Shown: positions 15,966 through 24,816 of the stretch, piece by piece
How positions within the stretch are numbered: position 1 is the first letter of the stretch
Layout: each line of letters opens with the position of its first letter
Assembly: GCA_018971185.1 (NCBI GenBank)
Contig: JAGXBH010000016.1
Coordinates: 1-43,219 of the forward strand
Length of the DNA: 43,219 nt
Direction of reading: 5' to 3'
Source of the DNA: Acidobacteriota bacterium
GTDB lineage: Bacteria; Actinomycetota; Acidimicrobiia; Acidimicrobiales; RAAP-2
Made by a program: the position numbers and the translations under genes
The notes under the pieces: generated by a model
The model's database searches: none
Told to the model about the DNA's origin: nothing
Seen by the model: the letters and a program-made list of their open reading frames with translations, nothing else

Positions 15966-16883
15966 ATGTTGAAGATCGACCACCTGAGCAAGCGCTACGG
16001 CGAGACCATGGCGGTCGATGACCTGGACTTCGAGGTGACGCCCGGCGTGGTCACGGGATTCCTCGGGCCCAACGGCTCGGGCAAGTCGACGACGATGCGC
16101 GTCATCATCGGGTTGGACCGACCGACCCACGGTCGCGCCACCATCAACGGCAAGACCTACGACGAGTTCAAGGCGCCCCTGCGCGAGGTGGGTGCCCTGC
16201 TGGACGCGAAGGCGCTCGATCCGAGCCGGTCGGCCCGCAACCACCTACGCGCCCTGGCCACCGCGAATCGAATTCCGATCAAGCGCGTGGACGAAGTACT
16301 GGAGTTCGTCGGCGTCGCCTCGGTCGCTCACAAGAAGGTGGGCGGATTCTCCCTGGGCATGAGCCAACGACTCGGAATCGCCAGCGCTCTGCTCGGCGAC
16401 CCCGGGATCCTCCTCTTCGACGAGCCGGTGAACGGCCTCGACCCCGAGGGCATCCGCTGGATCCGTGACTTCTTCCGCTCACTCGCCAAGGAGGGGCGGA
16501 CCGTCTTCGTCTCGTCGCACCTCATGAGCGAGATGGCCGTGAGCGCCGACCAGATCATCGTCATCGGGCGGGGGAAGTTCATCACCTCGGGCACGGTGGC
16601 CGAGCTGACGGCGAACGCCACCGGCACGGTCTACGTGCGCTGCGCGGACGCCACACGACTCGGCGAGGTGCTCGGCGCACTCGAGGGGGTGTGCGAGCCC
16701 GCCAATGAGCAGGGCCTGAACGTGAGCGGCCTCAGCAGCGACCAGGTCGGGGAGGCCGCCTTGTCCGCCGGCATCGCCATCTACGAGTTGACGCCGCAAC
16801 GCGCGTCGCTCGAGGACGTGTTCATGAGCCTCACCGCCGACTCCCTCGAGTACGGACACCACGACGCGGGCGTCGCGCCATGA
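15966..16883 (+). CDS. ABC-2 type transporter ATP-binding protein
   Basis: The 305-residue ATPase has Walker A GPNGSGKST, an LGMSQRLGIA signature region (a variant of LSGGQ), Walker B LLFDEPVNGLDPEG, and the switch His in VSSHLMSEM. The layout matches DRR/CcmA-type exporters that work with a separate ABC-2 permease. The next gene overlaps its stop (ATGA) and encodes that permease. The ATG at 15966 is preferred over an in-frame GTG at 15951 because MLKIDHLSKRYG is the usual family start. The substrate is unknown. Confidence 0.88.
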   Translation: MLKIDHLSKRYGETMAVDDLDFEVTPGVVTGFLGPNGSGKSTTMRVIIGLDRPTHGRATINGKTYDEFKAPLREVGALLDAKALDPSRSARNHLRALATANRIPIKRVDEVLEFVGVASVAHKKVGGFSLGMSQRLGIASALLGDPGILLFDEPVNGLDPEGIRWIRDFFRSLAKEGRTVFVSSHLMSEMAVSADQIIVIGRGKFITSGTVAELTANATGTVYVRCADATRLGEVLGALEGVCEPANEQGLNVSGLSSDQVGEAALSAGIAIYELTPQRASLEDVFMSLTADSLEYGHHDAGVAP

Positions 16884-17668
16884 GCGACTCGCCCACCCTG
16901 GTCGACACGACGCGCTCGGAGATGCTCAAGTTCCGCACCGTGCGCGCGACGTTCATCGGACTGGCCACGCTGGTCGTGCTGACCATCGGCCTCGCGGTCT
17001 TGATCACCATCGTCATCCGTACGAACTGGAACCAGCGCTCCCTCGCGGACAAGCTCGCCTTCGACCCGGTGGCGACCAGCCTCGCGGGCATCTTCTTCGC
17101 CCAGTTCGCGGTGGGCGTCATGGGAGCACGCTTCATCACCGCGGAGTACGCGTCGGGCGCGATCCGCACCACGCTCACGGCGGTGCCGCGACGCGTCCAC
17201 CTGGTACTGGCCAAGGCCATCGTCCTGCTGGTCACCTTCTTCGTCGTGAGCGAGGCCGTGGTCTTCGCCGCGTTCATCACGGGACAATCGATCTACCGAT
17301 CCGGCCATCTGCCCTCGGTGAGTCTGGCGGACTCGACCGTGCTACGAGCGGTCATCATGGCGGGGATCTACCTGACGCTGCTCACCTTGATCGGCTTTGG
17401 CCTGGGTCTCATCCTTCGCACGACGTCGGTGACGATCAGCGTGTACGTCACCATCCTGCTCATCATCCCCATCATCGTGAACTTCCTGCCCTCGAGTTGG
17501 CAGGATCACATCACCAAGTACCTCCCCTCCAACCTCGGCGAGTCGATGCTGTCCCAGACGCCGTCGGTGCGCTCCTTCGCGTGGGGCACGGCCGCCCTCC
17601 TGCTCGCGATCTACTGCGCGGTCATCGTCGCGGTGGGCGCAGTGACCCTCGTGCGTCGCGACGCCTGA
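16880..17668 (+). CDS. ABC-2 type transporter permease
   Basis: The 262-residue product has six hydrophobic segments and the organisation of the ABC-2 permease family. The N-terminal LVDTTRSEMLKFRTVRATF stretch before the first helix is typical of actinobacterial members, as is the large loop containing FITAEYASGAIRTTL. It should form the membrane part of the exporter with the upstream ATPase, to which it is coupled by an ATGA overlap. The substrate cannot be told. Confidence 0.85.
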   Translation: MSDSPTLVDTTRSEMLKFRTVRATFIGLATLVVLTIGLAVLITIVIRTNWNQRSLADKLAFDPVATSLAGIFFAQFAVGVMGARFITAEYASGAIRTTLTAVPRRVHLVLAKAIVLLVTFFVVSEAVVFAAFITGQSIYRSGHLPSVSLADSTVLRAVIMAGIYLTLLTLIGFGLGLILRTTSVTISVYVTILLIIPIIVNFLPSSWQDHITKYLPSNLGESMLSQTPSVRSFAWGTAALLLAIYCAVIVAVGAVTLVRRDA

Positions 17669-17690
17669 GCCCTCGCCGCGACGTCGTTTC

Positions 17691-17736
17691 CTTACTCGTC
17701 GGTTACCCGACGATGAGTGCGTTACCGCGTAGTTAC
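17691..17736 (+). repeat. Four YTTAC repeats in two 11-bp-spaced pairs upstream of the carboxyltransferase gene
   Basis: CTTAC at 17691 and GTTAC at 17702, 17721 and 17732 are spaced 11, 19 and 11 bp. One-turn spacing on one face of the helix suggests a binding array for a regulator of the carboxyltransferase gene. An imperfect hairpin (ACTCGTCGG-TTAC-CCGAC...GAGT, about 17694-17718) overlaps and may instead be a terminator for the exporter genes. Confidence 0.35.
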
Positions 17737-17785
17737 TGGTCACGGGCTGTTCTGAAAAAAATGACCTGTGCCATACTCGTTGTCG

Positions 17786-19624
17786 ATGATTGAATCCACT
17801 GAACCAAGTGGGCCGTCCCACGACGAAGACTTCGACCACGCGTTCTTCGGTGAGGGGCACCCGGTGGGGCTGCCGACCTTCGCACCCGAGGTCGAGGCGC
17901 ACCTGAAGAACCGGCGCAAGGTCAACAGTCCCGGCGAACTACTCGCACTCCAAGAGCTCGTGCACTTCAAGGCCAGTCACGGCCGCTGGCGCATCGCCAA
18001 GGACCTGGTCGGCCTGATCCGCCGTGGGCCGGCCGGCGAGCGCGACGAGTCGTATCTGGACAAGTTGCGCCGCGAGAGCGGACGCGGGAAGTCCGAGTCG
18101 TCGACCTACGGTCTCGCGGACTTCGACGGGCACGCCGTCGTGCTCTACGCGATGAACTGGGACTTCTTCGCGGGCTCGTTGGGCGTGGTGTCTGGTGAGG
18201 CCTTCCAGGCCGCCGCCGACCTGGCCATCGCCAGGCGGTTGCCCTTCGTGAGCGTGTACGTCTCCAGCGGCGTGCGCCAGCACGAGAACTTCGCCGGCCT
18301 CACCCAGATGACGCGCATGGTCGAAGCCATCCGGCACTACAAGGAGAAGGTCAACCTCCCCCAGATCGCGGTGCTTTTGGGCAACGTCTGGGGCGGCGTC
18401 TCGGCGAGCGCCGTGCCCAACGCCGATCTGATCCTCGCGACGTCGGGCACCGACTACGGGTTCGCCGGGCCCAACGTCATCGAGGCCTTCGAGGGATCGG
18501 CCGTCCCGTCGGGCTCCCAGAGTGCCGAGGCGAACCTGCTCGATCGCAACATCGACGTCGTGCTACCTGACGTCAACGGACTCGTCACCTACGTCGCGAG
18601 CCTGCTGTCGTCGACGACCAAGCCGGACCGACAGCACCAGCTCAGCGCCGACACGGTGCCGGCCATCCGCAACATCAGCGCCCCCGACGCCCGTCGCAGC
18701 TTCGAGTTCGGACCCGTCGGCATCCACGGCCCCTTCTTCGAGATCCCTCGCGACGCCGAGTTCGTCCGTCCCTCGCCGACGCGCGCCGCGTCGAGCGACC
18801 CGTCCGACGCACTGGTCGAGCGCTACCAGGACCTCATGACCGACGCGAATCGCATCGACCTCGAGTTCATCGCCCGCTACGCATTCAGCGACGCCACCGC
18901 GGTCTACAACTTCGTGCAGGAGCCCGACTTCCGTCGCTACCCGGCCATCGTGGGGGCCTTCGCCAAGATCGGCGCCCAGCCCTTCGTGATCGTCGGCACC
19001 CAGCCCTCGTACCAGCGCATCGGCGACAACGTCGTCAAGCGCCCCTCGAATCCCGCGCCCGAGGACTTCGCCTTCATGGAGCGGATGCTCGACATCGGCC
19101 AGCGCCTCGGGCTGCCCGCGCTCTTCGTGACCGACACCCTCGGCGCCAAGCCGACGTTGGAGAGCGAGCGACGCGGACAGAGCCGCGCGATCGCCCGCTC
19201 GATCCTCAAGGGCATCGACTACCGCGAGCCCGTCATCACCCTGGTCGCGGGGGCGCTGGGTTCGGGGGGCGGCCTCGCCACCACGCCAATGGCCGACCAC
19301 GTGATCATGCTGGAGAAGGCGATGGCCTTCGTGGCCGAGCCCCGTTCCGCGGCCTCGATCCTCTACAAGACCGCCACGCCGACGCACGAGCAGGTCAAGG
19401 TCACCGTCTCGACCATGCGCTCTACCGCCGCCGACCAACTCGACCTTGGACTCATCGATGAGGTGGTGCCCGAGGACCCCAACCCCTTCATCACCGTCGA
19501 GATGCTGCACCAGTCGATCCTCGCGGCCTACGTCGAGCTCGCGACCCTCTCGGAGAAGAAGCGCCGTGCCCGACGTCAGGAGCGGATCCGCAACCTGCGC
19601 GCCTTCGAGATCATCCAGGAGTAG
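17786..19624 (+). CDS. Acyl-CoA/acetyl-CoA carboxylase carboxyltransferase, AccD-AccA type fusion
   Basis: The 612-residue cytoplasmic protein carries both carboxyltransferase halves. The N-terminal half has the beta-like crotonase fold with FDGHAVVLYAMNWDFFAGSLGVVSGEAF and later GNVWGGVSASAVPNADLI. The C-terminal half has the alpha-like GALGSGGGLATTPMADHVIMLEKAMAFVAEP and the closing LIDEVVPE. It transfers CO2 from carboxybiotin to an acyl-CoA, usually acetyl-CoA to malonyl-CoA. Unlike bacterial AccD it has no CxxC zinc ribbon. No biotin carboxylase or BCCP gene is in the window, so partners are encoded elsewhere. The ATG at 17786 is chosen over an in-frame GTG at 17768 because a CATACT hexamer lies eight bases upstream. 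Its 3' end overlaps the convergent CoA-transferase by 14 bp. Confidence 0.8.
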   Translation: MIESTEPSGPSHDEDFDHAFFGEGHPVGLPTFAPEVEAHLKNRRKVNSPGELLALQELVHFKASHGRWRIAKDLVGLIRRGPAGERDESYLDKLRRESGRGKSESSTYGLADFDGHAVVLYAMNWDFFAGSLGVVSGEAFQAAADLAIARRLPFVSVYVSSGVRQHENFAGLTQMTRMVEAIRHYKEKVNLPQIAVLLGNVWGGVSASAVPNADLILATSGTDYGFAGPNVIEAFEGSAVPSGSQSAEANLLDRNIDVVLPDVNGLVTYVASLLSSTTKPDRQHQLSADTVPAIRNISAPDARRSFEFGPVGIHGPFFEIPRDAEFVRPSPTRAASSDPSDALVERYQDLMTDANRIDLEFIARYAFSDATAVYNFVQEPDFRRYPAIVGAFAKIGAQPFVIVGTQPSYQRIGDNVVKRPSNPAPEDFAFMERMLDIGQRLGLPALFVTDTLGAKPTLESERRGQSRAIARSILKGIDYREPVITLVAGALGSGGGLATTPMADHVIMLEKAMAFVAEPRSAASILYKTATPTHEQVKVTVSTMRSTAADQLDLGLIDEVVPEDPNPFITVEMLHQSILAAYVELATLSEKKRRARRQERIRNLRAFEIIQE

Positions 19625-20792
19625 GCGCCTGCGAGTCCATCAACTCCGGGTTGTCGGCGCCGAGGCGACGGGGCCCACTACGCAGTGGGGGTCGTACGCC
19701 GTCGACGCGCAGGGGCGAGCGCATCGCCCTGAGCGTCCCCTGGGGCGTGGACATCTCACCCACGAAGTCGCCGTCGCGCACCGCGGGCTGGTCGAACGCC
19801 CCCGCGACGTCGAGGACGGGCGCGTGCGGCACATTGGCGTCTGTAAGGACCCCTAGCCAGTCCGCGGTGGGCCGCGAGACGAAGACTCGTTCCAACGCCT
19901 CTCGCAGTGCGTCTCGATCGGCGACGCGCTGGGCGTTGGTGCGCCACCGCGAGGCCGCGTCGAGGTCCGAGGCTTCCAGATTGAGGGCGGTGAGGAGCCG
20001 CGCGAACTGCGCGTCGGTGCCCACCGCCAGCATGACGAGGCCGTCACCCGTTCGCACCGGGCCGTAAGGGGCGATGGACGGATGGTCGTTGCCGAGGCGG
20101 CGCGGGTTGACCCCGGTGGCCAGGTAGCCCTGGGCCTGATTGACCAACGCGCTCATGGTGCATTCGAGCAGGGGGGCTTCAAAGTGCCGTCCGGGCCGGC
20201 CCGTCTGGCGTGCGAAGAGGCCAGTGACCAGCGCGATCCCCGCGTAGAGTCCCGTCACCACATCCGCGACGGGTGCCCCGACCTTGACCGGTCCCCCCTT
20301 CGCGTCGCCGGTCACGCCCATCAGACCCGATCGCGCCTGGGCGAGCACGTCGAAGGACGGGGACCCCTCGAGCCCACTGCCCGTCGCCGCCGGCGTGACG
20401 CTCACCCACACGCACTCCGGGTTGGCCCGACGGAGGCGCGCGATGCCCAGGGCCTCGAACTGCGAGGGGAGAAAGTTCTCGACCACCGCGTCCGCCACCT
20501 CCACCAGAGCGGCGACCTTCGCGAAGTCCTCGGGGTTTCGCAGATCGGCGACGATGTTGCGGCGATGACGGTTGACCGCGAGGTAGTAGGTGGCGTCCTC
20601 ACCGAAGGTGGGAGGGGCGAGCGAACGCACCGGGTCCCCGTCGGGACCCTCGACCTTGATCACGTCCGCCCCGAGATCCCCCGCGATCATCGCGGCGAGC
20701 GGCCCGGCGAGCACCCGCGAGAGGTCGAGGATCCGCACGCCCTCCAGGGGCAGACCCGAACCCACGTTGACCTCGCCGAGCTCCCACACCAC
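19611..20792 (-). CDS. CaiB/BaiF family (class III) CoA-transferase
   Basis: The 393-residue product shows the family start LPLEGVRILDLSRVLAGPLAAMIAGDLGADVIKVE, the SFDVLAQARSGLMGVTG block, and PVADVVTG, in which Asp177 aligns with the catalytic Asp of formyl-CoA transferase. Such enzymes move CoA between carboxylic acids; the acids are not readable here. The GTG at 20792 has TAGGGT exactly six bases upstream, which supports a leaderless start over the internal GTG at 20765. It converges on the carboxyltransferase gene with a 14-bp overlap of coding ends and no terminator between them. Confidence 0.87.
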   Translation of the reverse strand: MVWELGEVNVGSGLPLEGVRILDLSRVLAGPLAAMIAGDLGADVIKVEGPDGDPVRSLAPPTFGEDATYYLAVNRHRRNIVADLRNPEDFAKVAALVEVADAVVENFLPSQFEALGIARLRRANPECVWVSVTPAATGSGLEGSPSFDVLAQARSGLMGVTGDAKGGPVKVGAPVADVVTGLYAGIALVTGLFARQTGRPGRHFEAPLLECTMSALVNQAQGYLATGVNPRRLGNDHPSIAPYGPVRTGDGLVMLAVGTDAQFARLLTALNLEASDLDAASRWRTNAQRVADRDALREALERVFVSRPTADWLGVLTDANVPHAPVLDVAGAFDQPAVRDGDFVGEMSTPQGTLRAMRSPLRVDGVRPPLRSGPRRLGADNPELMDSQAPTPG

Positions 20793-20798
20793 GCAAGA

Positions 20799-20804
20799 AC
20801 CCTA
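20799..20804 (-). promoter_or_regulatory. -10 element TAGGGT for the CoA-transferase gene (leaderless)
   Basis: TAGGGT at 20804-20799 is followed by six bases (TCTTGC) and the GTG at 20792. Confidence 0.55.
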
Positions 20805-20869
20805 GACCGGATCGGACACCGGGCCCGTCGTGACTCCCGCGCCGGCAGGCCCACGCGCGAATCCTCGCC

Positions 20870-20888
20870 CCTCGACGTGACGTCGAGG
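20870..20888 (-). terminator. Hairpin after the HSL esterase gene
   Basis: CCTCGACGT and ACGTCGAGG form perfect 9-bp arms around a single base, 25 bp after the esterase stop. There is no U-run, so termination strength is uncertain. Confidence 0.5.
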
Positions 20889-20913
20889 CGCGGGCCGGTC
20901 GGCGGTCGCGAGC

Positions 20914-21837
20914 CTAGGCGTCACCGATGAGGTCGCGCAGGTGAGCGGCCAGATCGTCGACGATGCCCATCGCGTCGGGGATGACGTGACCCATTCGCAA
21001 GAAGCCGTGCAGCATCCCCTCGGCCTCGAGGAGCTCGACGGGAACGGCGAAGTGCTCGAGCAGACCCGCGTAGGCGACGCCCTCGTCGCGCAAGGGGTCG
21101 CATTCGGCCACCACGATGATCGCCGGCGCGGCCCCGCTCAGGTCCTGGGCGAAGAGCGGCGTCACGCGCGCGTCCGTGTGATCGGTCCATTCGCCGAGGT
21201 ACGCCTGGTAGTCGAGTCGCAGTTGCGCCATCTCCAAGAGGTACCCCGTGGCGTAGCGGTGCGAGGAGTCCGTCACCACCTCGGGGCCGAGGGTCGGGTA
21301 GATCAGGACCTGGCCCGCCAGCGCCAACTCACCGCGGGTGCTCGCCGCGGCCACCGCCACCAAGGACGCCCCCGCCGAATCACCCATGGCGATGACCTTG
21401 GTGCCCGGTGCCGCGAACTCCTCGACGTGTCGTACCACGTAGCGCAGGGTGTCGATCGCGTCGTCGATCGCCGCCGGGAACGGGTGCTCGGGGGCCAGAC
21501 GGTAATCGATGGCGAGGAAGCGCAGGGAGGTGTCGACGCTCAAGCGCCGACAGAGGGCCTCGTGCGTGTCGAGGTCGCCGACGACGAAGGAACCGCCGTG
21601 AAAGTAAACGACGAGCGCCCCGGAGCGCTCGACGGGCGGGACGAAGAGCCGGAACCTCAGGGTGCGGTCCTCCAGCGCGATCACCCCGTCACGCACATCC
21701 GCCATCTCCTCGAGCGGACCGCGCTGGTCCAGCGCCCGCTGTCGAAATTCACGACGCCGATCGAGCGACGTCATCACCTCCGCGGTGCTCGGCTCGGGCA
21801 GCGAGCTCAGGTATCTCTCGTAGTCGGGATGTATCAT
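20914..21837 (-). CDS. Alpha/beta hydrolase, hormone-sensitive lipase family esterase
   Basis: The 307-residue product has the HSL (family IV) signatures: oxyanion-hole motif FHGGSF, nucleophile elbow GDSAGA, the acid residue in AECDPLRDEG, and the catalytic His in GMLHGF. No signal peptide is seen, so it is probably cytoplasmic and acts on short acyl esters. The start ATG at 21837 lacks a clear ribosome site. It lies 69 bp downstream of the amino acid ABC ATPase gene on the same strand and could share its transcript, but the functions are not obviously linked. Confidence 0.87.
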   Translation of the reverse strand: MIHPDYERYLSSLPEPSTAEVMTSLDRRREFRQRALDQRGPLEEMADVRDGVIALEDRTLRFRLFVPPVERSGALVVYFHGGSFVVGDLDTHEALCRRLSVDTSLRFLAIDYRLAPEHPFPAAIDDAIDTLRYVVRHVEEFAAPGTKVIAMGDSAGASLVAVAAASTRGELALAGQVLIYPTLGPEVVTDSSHRYATGYLLEMAQLRLDYQAYLGEWTDHTDARVTPLFAQDLSGAAPAIIVVAECDPLRDEGVAYAGLLEHFAVPVELLEAEGMLHGFLRMGHVIPDAMGIVDDLAAHLRDLIGDA

Positions 21838-21906
21838 CGCCGCGCCCGATCGACGCTGCGGCCACCGGGATCGTGGTCACCTCGACTGCGAGAGGGAGCG
21901 CCCACG

Positions 21907-22668
21907 TCACAGCACCTTGGAGAGGAAACTGCGCAGCCGCTCGGACCGGGGATTGGCGAGGACCTGGTTGGGCTCCCCCGACTCCTCGATGACGCCCTGG
22001 TCGAGGAAATAGACGCTATTGGCGACCTCGCGAGCGAACCCGATCTCGTGGGTGACCACGATCATGGTCATCCCGCTACGGGCCAGGTCGCGCATGACGT
22101 CGAGGACCTCGCCCACCAGTTCGGGATCGAGGGCCGACGTCGGCTCGTCGAACAGCATCAACTTGGGATCCATCGCCAGAGCTCGCGCGATGGCGACCCG
22201 CTGCTGTTGGCCACCGCTGAGCTGGGAGGGGTAGTTCTTCTCCTTCGCGTCGAGTCCGACGCGATGCAGGAGTTCGCGCGCGCGCTGCACGGCCTTGTCC
22301 TCACTGGTCCCGCGGACCTTGACCTGGCCGATGGTGATGTTGTCGAGCACCGTGAGGTGTTGGAAGAGGTTGAAACGCTGGAAGACCATACCGATGTTGG
22401 CCCGTTGTCCGCAGATCTGCTTCAGACTGCGCTCGTAGAGCTTGTCCCCCCGCTGCTCGTACCCCACCAGTTGGCCGTCGACGCGAAGCTCACCGGCGTC
22501 GTGCTGCTCAAGATGGTTTATGCAACGAAGGAACGTGGACTTGCCCGAGCCGCTCGGCCCGATGAGGCACGTCACCTCCCCCGCGCGCACCGTCAGGTCC
22601 ACGCCCTTGAGGACGGTGACCGCGCCGTAGGCCTTGGTGACGCCCCGGGCTTCCACCATGGCGCTCAT
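21907..22668 (-). CDS. Polar amino acid ABC transporter ATP-binding protein
   Basis: The 253-residue ATPase has Walker [10 protein letters not shown], the [20 protein letters not shown]-loop region typical of the GlnQ/HisP group, signature [15 protein letters not shown], Walker [15 protein letters not shown], and switch His in VVTHEIGFA. Its ATG overlaps the permease stop by one base (TGATG). With the permease and binding protein upstream it forms a complete importer for a polar or charged amino acid. Confidence 0.92.
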   Translation of the reverse strand: MSAMVEARGVTKAYGAVTVLKGVDLTVRAGEVTCLIGPSGSGKSTFLRCINHLEQHDAGELRVDGQLVGYEQRGDKLYERSLKQICGQRANIGMVFQRFNLFQHLTVLDNITIGQVKVRGTSEDKAVQRARELLHRVGLDAKEKNYPSQLSGGQQQRVAIARALAMDPKLMLFDEPTSALDPELVGEVLDVMRDLARSGMTMIVVTHEIGFAREVANSVYFLDQGVIEESGEPNQVLANPRSERLRSFLSKVL

Positions 22669-23681
22669 CAGGTCATCACCGGACGCGGCGTGCGCATCTT
22701 GGACGCGATGCCACCAAGGTCACGGCGCAGTCGCTGGATCGGCGTCAGGGGCTGATTGCGCAGCGATCCCCGGGCGAAGTACCGCTCCAGGTAGAACTGA
22801 CCGATGGAGAGCACGGTCGTCACCACGATGTACCAGAGACTGGCGGTGATCAACAGGGGGACGATCTCGTAGTTCGCACCCGAGATGAGCCCCTGGACGC
22901 CGAAGAGCTCGAGGACCGAGACGGTCGAGGCGATGGAGGACGTCTTGAGCATCGAGATGACCTCGTTGCCGGTGGGCGGGATGGTCACCCTCATCGCCTG
23001 GGGCAAGATGACCAGTCGTAGCGTCTGGGAGCGGGTCATGCCGATCGACGTCGCGGCCTCGATCTGACCCTCATCGACCGAGATCAGACCGGAGCGCACG
23101 ATCTCGGACATGTACGCGCCCTCGTTGAGCGCCAGCCCCACCAGCGCGGCGAGGAACGGGGTGAAGAGGGAGTTCGTGTCGATATGGAGAAAGGTGACTG
23201 GCAGGAACGGAATGCCGATCGACAGCTGGGGGAAGATCAGGTGGATGTTGAACCAGAAGGCCAATTGGGCGATGACCGGAGTCCCCCGGAAGAACCAGGT
23301 GTAGACCCACGCGGTCCCCGAGAGGACGCGGTTCGGGGACAGCCGCATGATGGCCACTATCACCCCGATCGCGATTCCCACCAGCATCGATATCGCAGTC
23401 AGCTGCAGGGTAAGCCAGAGTCCGTTCAGGATCTCTCGTGAGAGGAAGAACTGTCCGACGACGTCCCAGCTGAACCGCCACACCATCACCGGATGGCACA
23501 CCTTGGCACCATTGACCACCCGGCACACCGTTTGGCCCGTCATCGAGGGGATCTTGGAGAAGACCGTATGCACGACCATCGCCACCGCGATGACGGCGCC
23601 GAGCACGCCCAGCCACCGCCCGTAGTGACGCAGCGGGACTACCTCGAGATTATGGGCACCTTGCGGTGTCGTCGGACCCAT
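22668..23681 (-). CDS. Polar amino acid ABC transporter permease
   Basis: The 337-residue product carries a HisM/GlnP-type permease domain with the EAA loop ([30 protein letters not shown]) that docks the ATPase. An N-terminal extension contains one extra helix followed by a loop of about 25 residues with two Cys ([10 protein letters not shown]). The C-terminal tail of about 35 residues is basic. Only one permease gene is present, so it probably forms a homodimer. It starts 18 bp after the binding protein gene. Confidence 0.9.
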   Translation of the reverse strand: MGPTTPQGAHNLEVVPLRHYGRWLGVLGAVIAVAMVVHTVFSKIPSMTGQTVCRVVNGAKVCHPVMVWRFSWDVVGQFFLSREILNGLWLTLQLTAISMLVGIAIGVIVAIMRLSPNRVLSGTAWVYTWFFRGTPVIAQLAFWFNIHLIFPQLSIGIPFLPVTFLHIDTNSLFTPFLAALVGLALNEGAYMSEIVRSGLISVDEGQIEAATSIGMTRSQTLRLVILPQAMRVTIPPTGNEVISMLKTSSIASTVSVLELFGVQGLISGANYEIVPLLITASLWYIVVTTVLSIGQFYLERYFARGSLRNQPLTPIQRLRRDLGGIASKMRTPRPVMT

Positions 23682-23699
23682 GCGACGACGAGGGAGTCG

Positions 23700-24587
23700 C
23701 TAGGACTTCGCGCCGTTGAGAATCATCTTCGAGGCCGGGATCTGACCTGACAGGGCACCCCAGTTCTTGAGGATCGCGGTGTAGGTCCCATTGGCGACCA
23801 GGGTCTTGAGCGCGGCTTGGATTGCCTTGGCCAACTTGAGCCCGTTCGGGGTCTTCGAGGTGGCGATGCCGTACGGGGCGACGTTCACCGGCTTACCCGT
23901 CAACTTGAAGATCCCCTTCGCGGTCGCCACCACGTAGCCGGCGACCTGGCTGTCGAGGAATCCCGCGTCGGCCTGTCCGGACTCGACCGCGGTGTTGGCC
24001 TGCGTCTGGGTCTGGAAGATCTCGACGTTGACCTTCTTGCCGCCCGTGCACTTGACGTTGGACGCGTCGGTCTGCTCAGTGGTCGTCGCCTCGACGGCCA
24101 CCTTGAGTCCGCAGAAGCTCTGGAGGTTCTTGAACACGAACTTCGACGAGCTCTTGACGTAGACGCCCTCGCCCGCCTGGTAGTAGTCCACGAAGTTCAC
24201 CTGCTTCTGACGCGCCAGGGTGGGGGTGAAGGAGGAGTTGCCGATGGCGTAACGACCGCCCTGGATACCGGCGATGATCGTTCCGAAGGTGACGTTGTTC
24301 TCCTTGTACTTGACGCCGAGGGTCGTCGCGATCGCCTTCATCAGGTCGAGGTCGAAGCCCACCATGGCGGTGCCCCGGAAGAACTCGTCGGGCGGGTAGG
24401 AGGCGTCGGTCGCCACCTGAAGGGTCGTGCCCTTGTAGGCCGCCGGCACGAGGGCGGCGTCCTTGGCGTTGTAGACGCCCGAGGTCGAACTGGCACCGGC
24501 CGTGCTGACGGTCAACGTCGTCGCGGCGAGCAGCGAGGCCGCTCCCGCGACCACGAGCACCGAACGCAGTCGCGCGATTGTCTTCAT
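23700..24587 (-). CDS. Amino acid ABC transporter substrate-binding protein (family 3)
   Basis: The 295-residue product has a signal sequence (basic start, then VLVVAGAASLLAATTLTVSTAGAS) without a lipobox Cys at the expected place. The mature part is an SBP_bac_3 domain: LQVATDASYPPDEF, GFDLDLMKAIA, GGRYAIGNSSFTPTLARQKQVNFVDYY, and a late PYGIATSK. Ligand class is a polar amino acid by family; the exact ligand is not readable. The ATG at 24587 has a GGGGAGA ribosome site. It is the first gene of the importer operon. Confidence 0.9.
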   Translation of the reverse strand: MKTIARLRSVLVVAGAASLLAATTLTVSTAGASSTSGVYNAKDAALVPAAYKGTTLQVATDASYPPDEFFRGTAMVGFDLDLMKAIATTLGVKYKENNVTFGTIIAGIQGGRYAIGNSSFTPTLARQKQVNFVDYYQAGEGVYVKSSSKFVFKNLQSFCGLKVAVEATTTEQTDASNVKCTGGKKVNVEIFQTQTQANTAVESGQADAGFLDSQVAGYVVATAKGIFKLTGKPVNVAPYGIATSKTPNGLKLAKAIQAALKTLVANGTYTAILKNWGALSGQIPASKMILNGAKS

Positions 24588-24649
24588 GAGGTCTCCCCTA
24601 ATTTCCCTATGGCAACATCTTCACTGCGGCACTTCTCGCTACATCTCAC

Positions 24650-24725
24650 TGGAGCGGACGACCGGGCTCGAACCGGCGACCTCGACCTTGGCAAGGTCGC
24701 GCTCTACCAACTGAGCTACGTCCGC
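24650..24725 (-). tRNA. tRNA-Gly (anticodon GCC)
   Basis: A full cloverleaf is readable on the minus strand: acceptor GCGGACG pairing with CGTCCGC, D-loop AGTTGGTAGA, anticodon GCC at 24692-24690 in loop TTGCCAA, and the T-arm GGTTCGAACCC. The 3' CCA is encoded (24652-24650) after discriminator U. GCC reads the GGC and GGT glycine codons that dominate this genome. Confidence 0.96.
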
Positions 24726-24735
24726 GTGGTGACCC

Positions 24736-24741
24736 AGTGTA
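24736..24741 (-). promoter_or_regulatory. -10 element TACACT for tRNA-Gly
   Basis: TACACT at 24741-24736 lies ten bases before the mature tRNA 5' end, leaving a leader of about three to four bases. TGGACG sits 16 bp further upstream as a possible -35. Confidence 0.5.
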
Positions 24742-24816
24742 GCCGATTCGACACGCCCGTCCAGTCGCTCGTCGTCAAGCCGTAACACGTGGCCGCCGAG
24801 GAAGAACGACCGAGCC

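Noticed and set aside
15309..16244. Long minus-strand frames over nhaA, fur and the ABC ATPase
   Set aside because: These mirror the high-GC third codon positions of the plus-strand genes and have no motifs.
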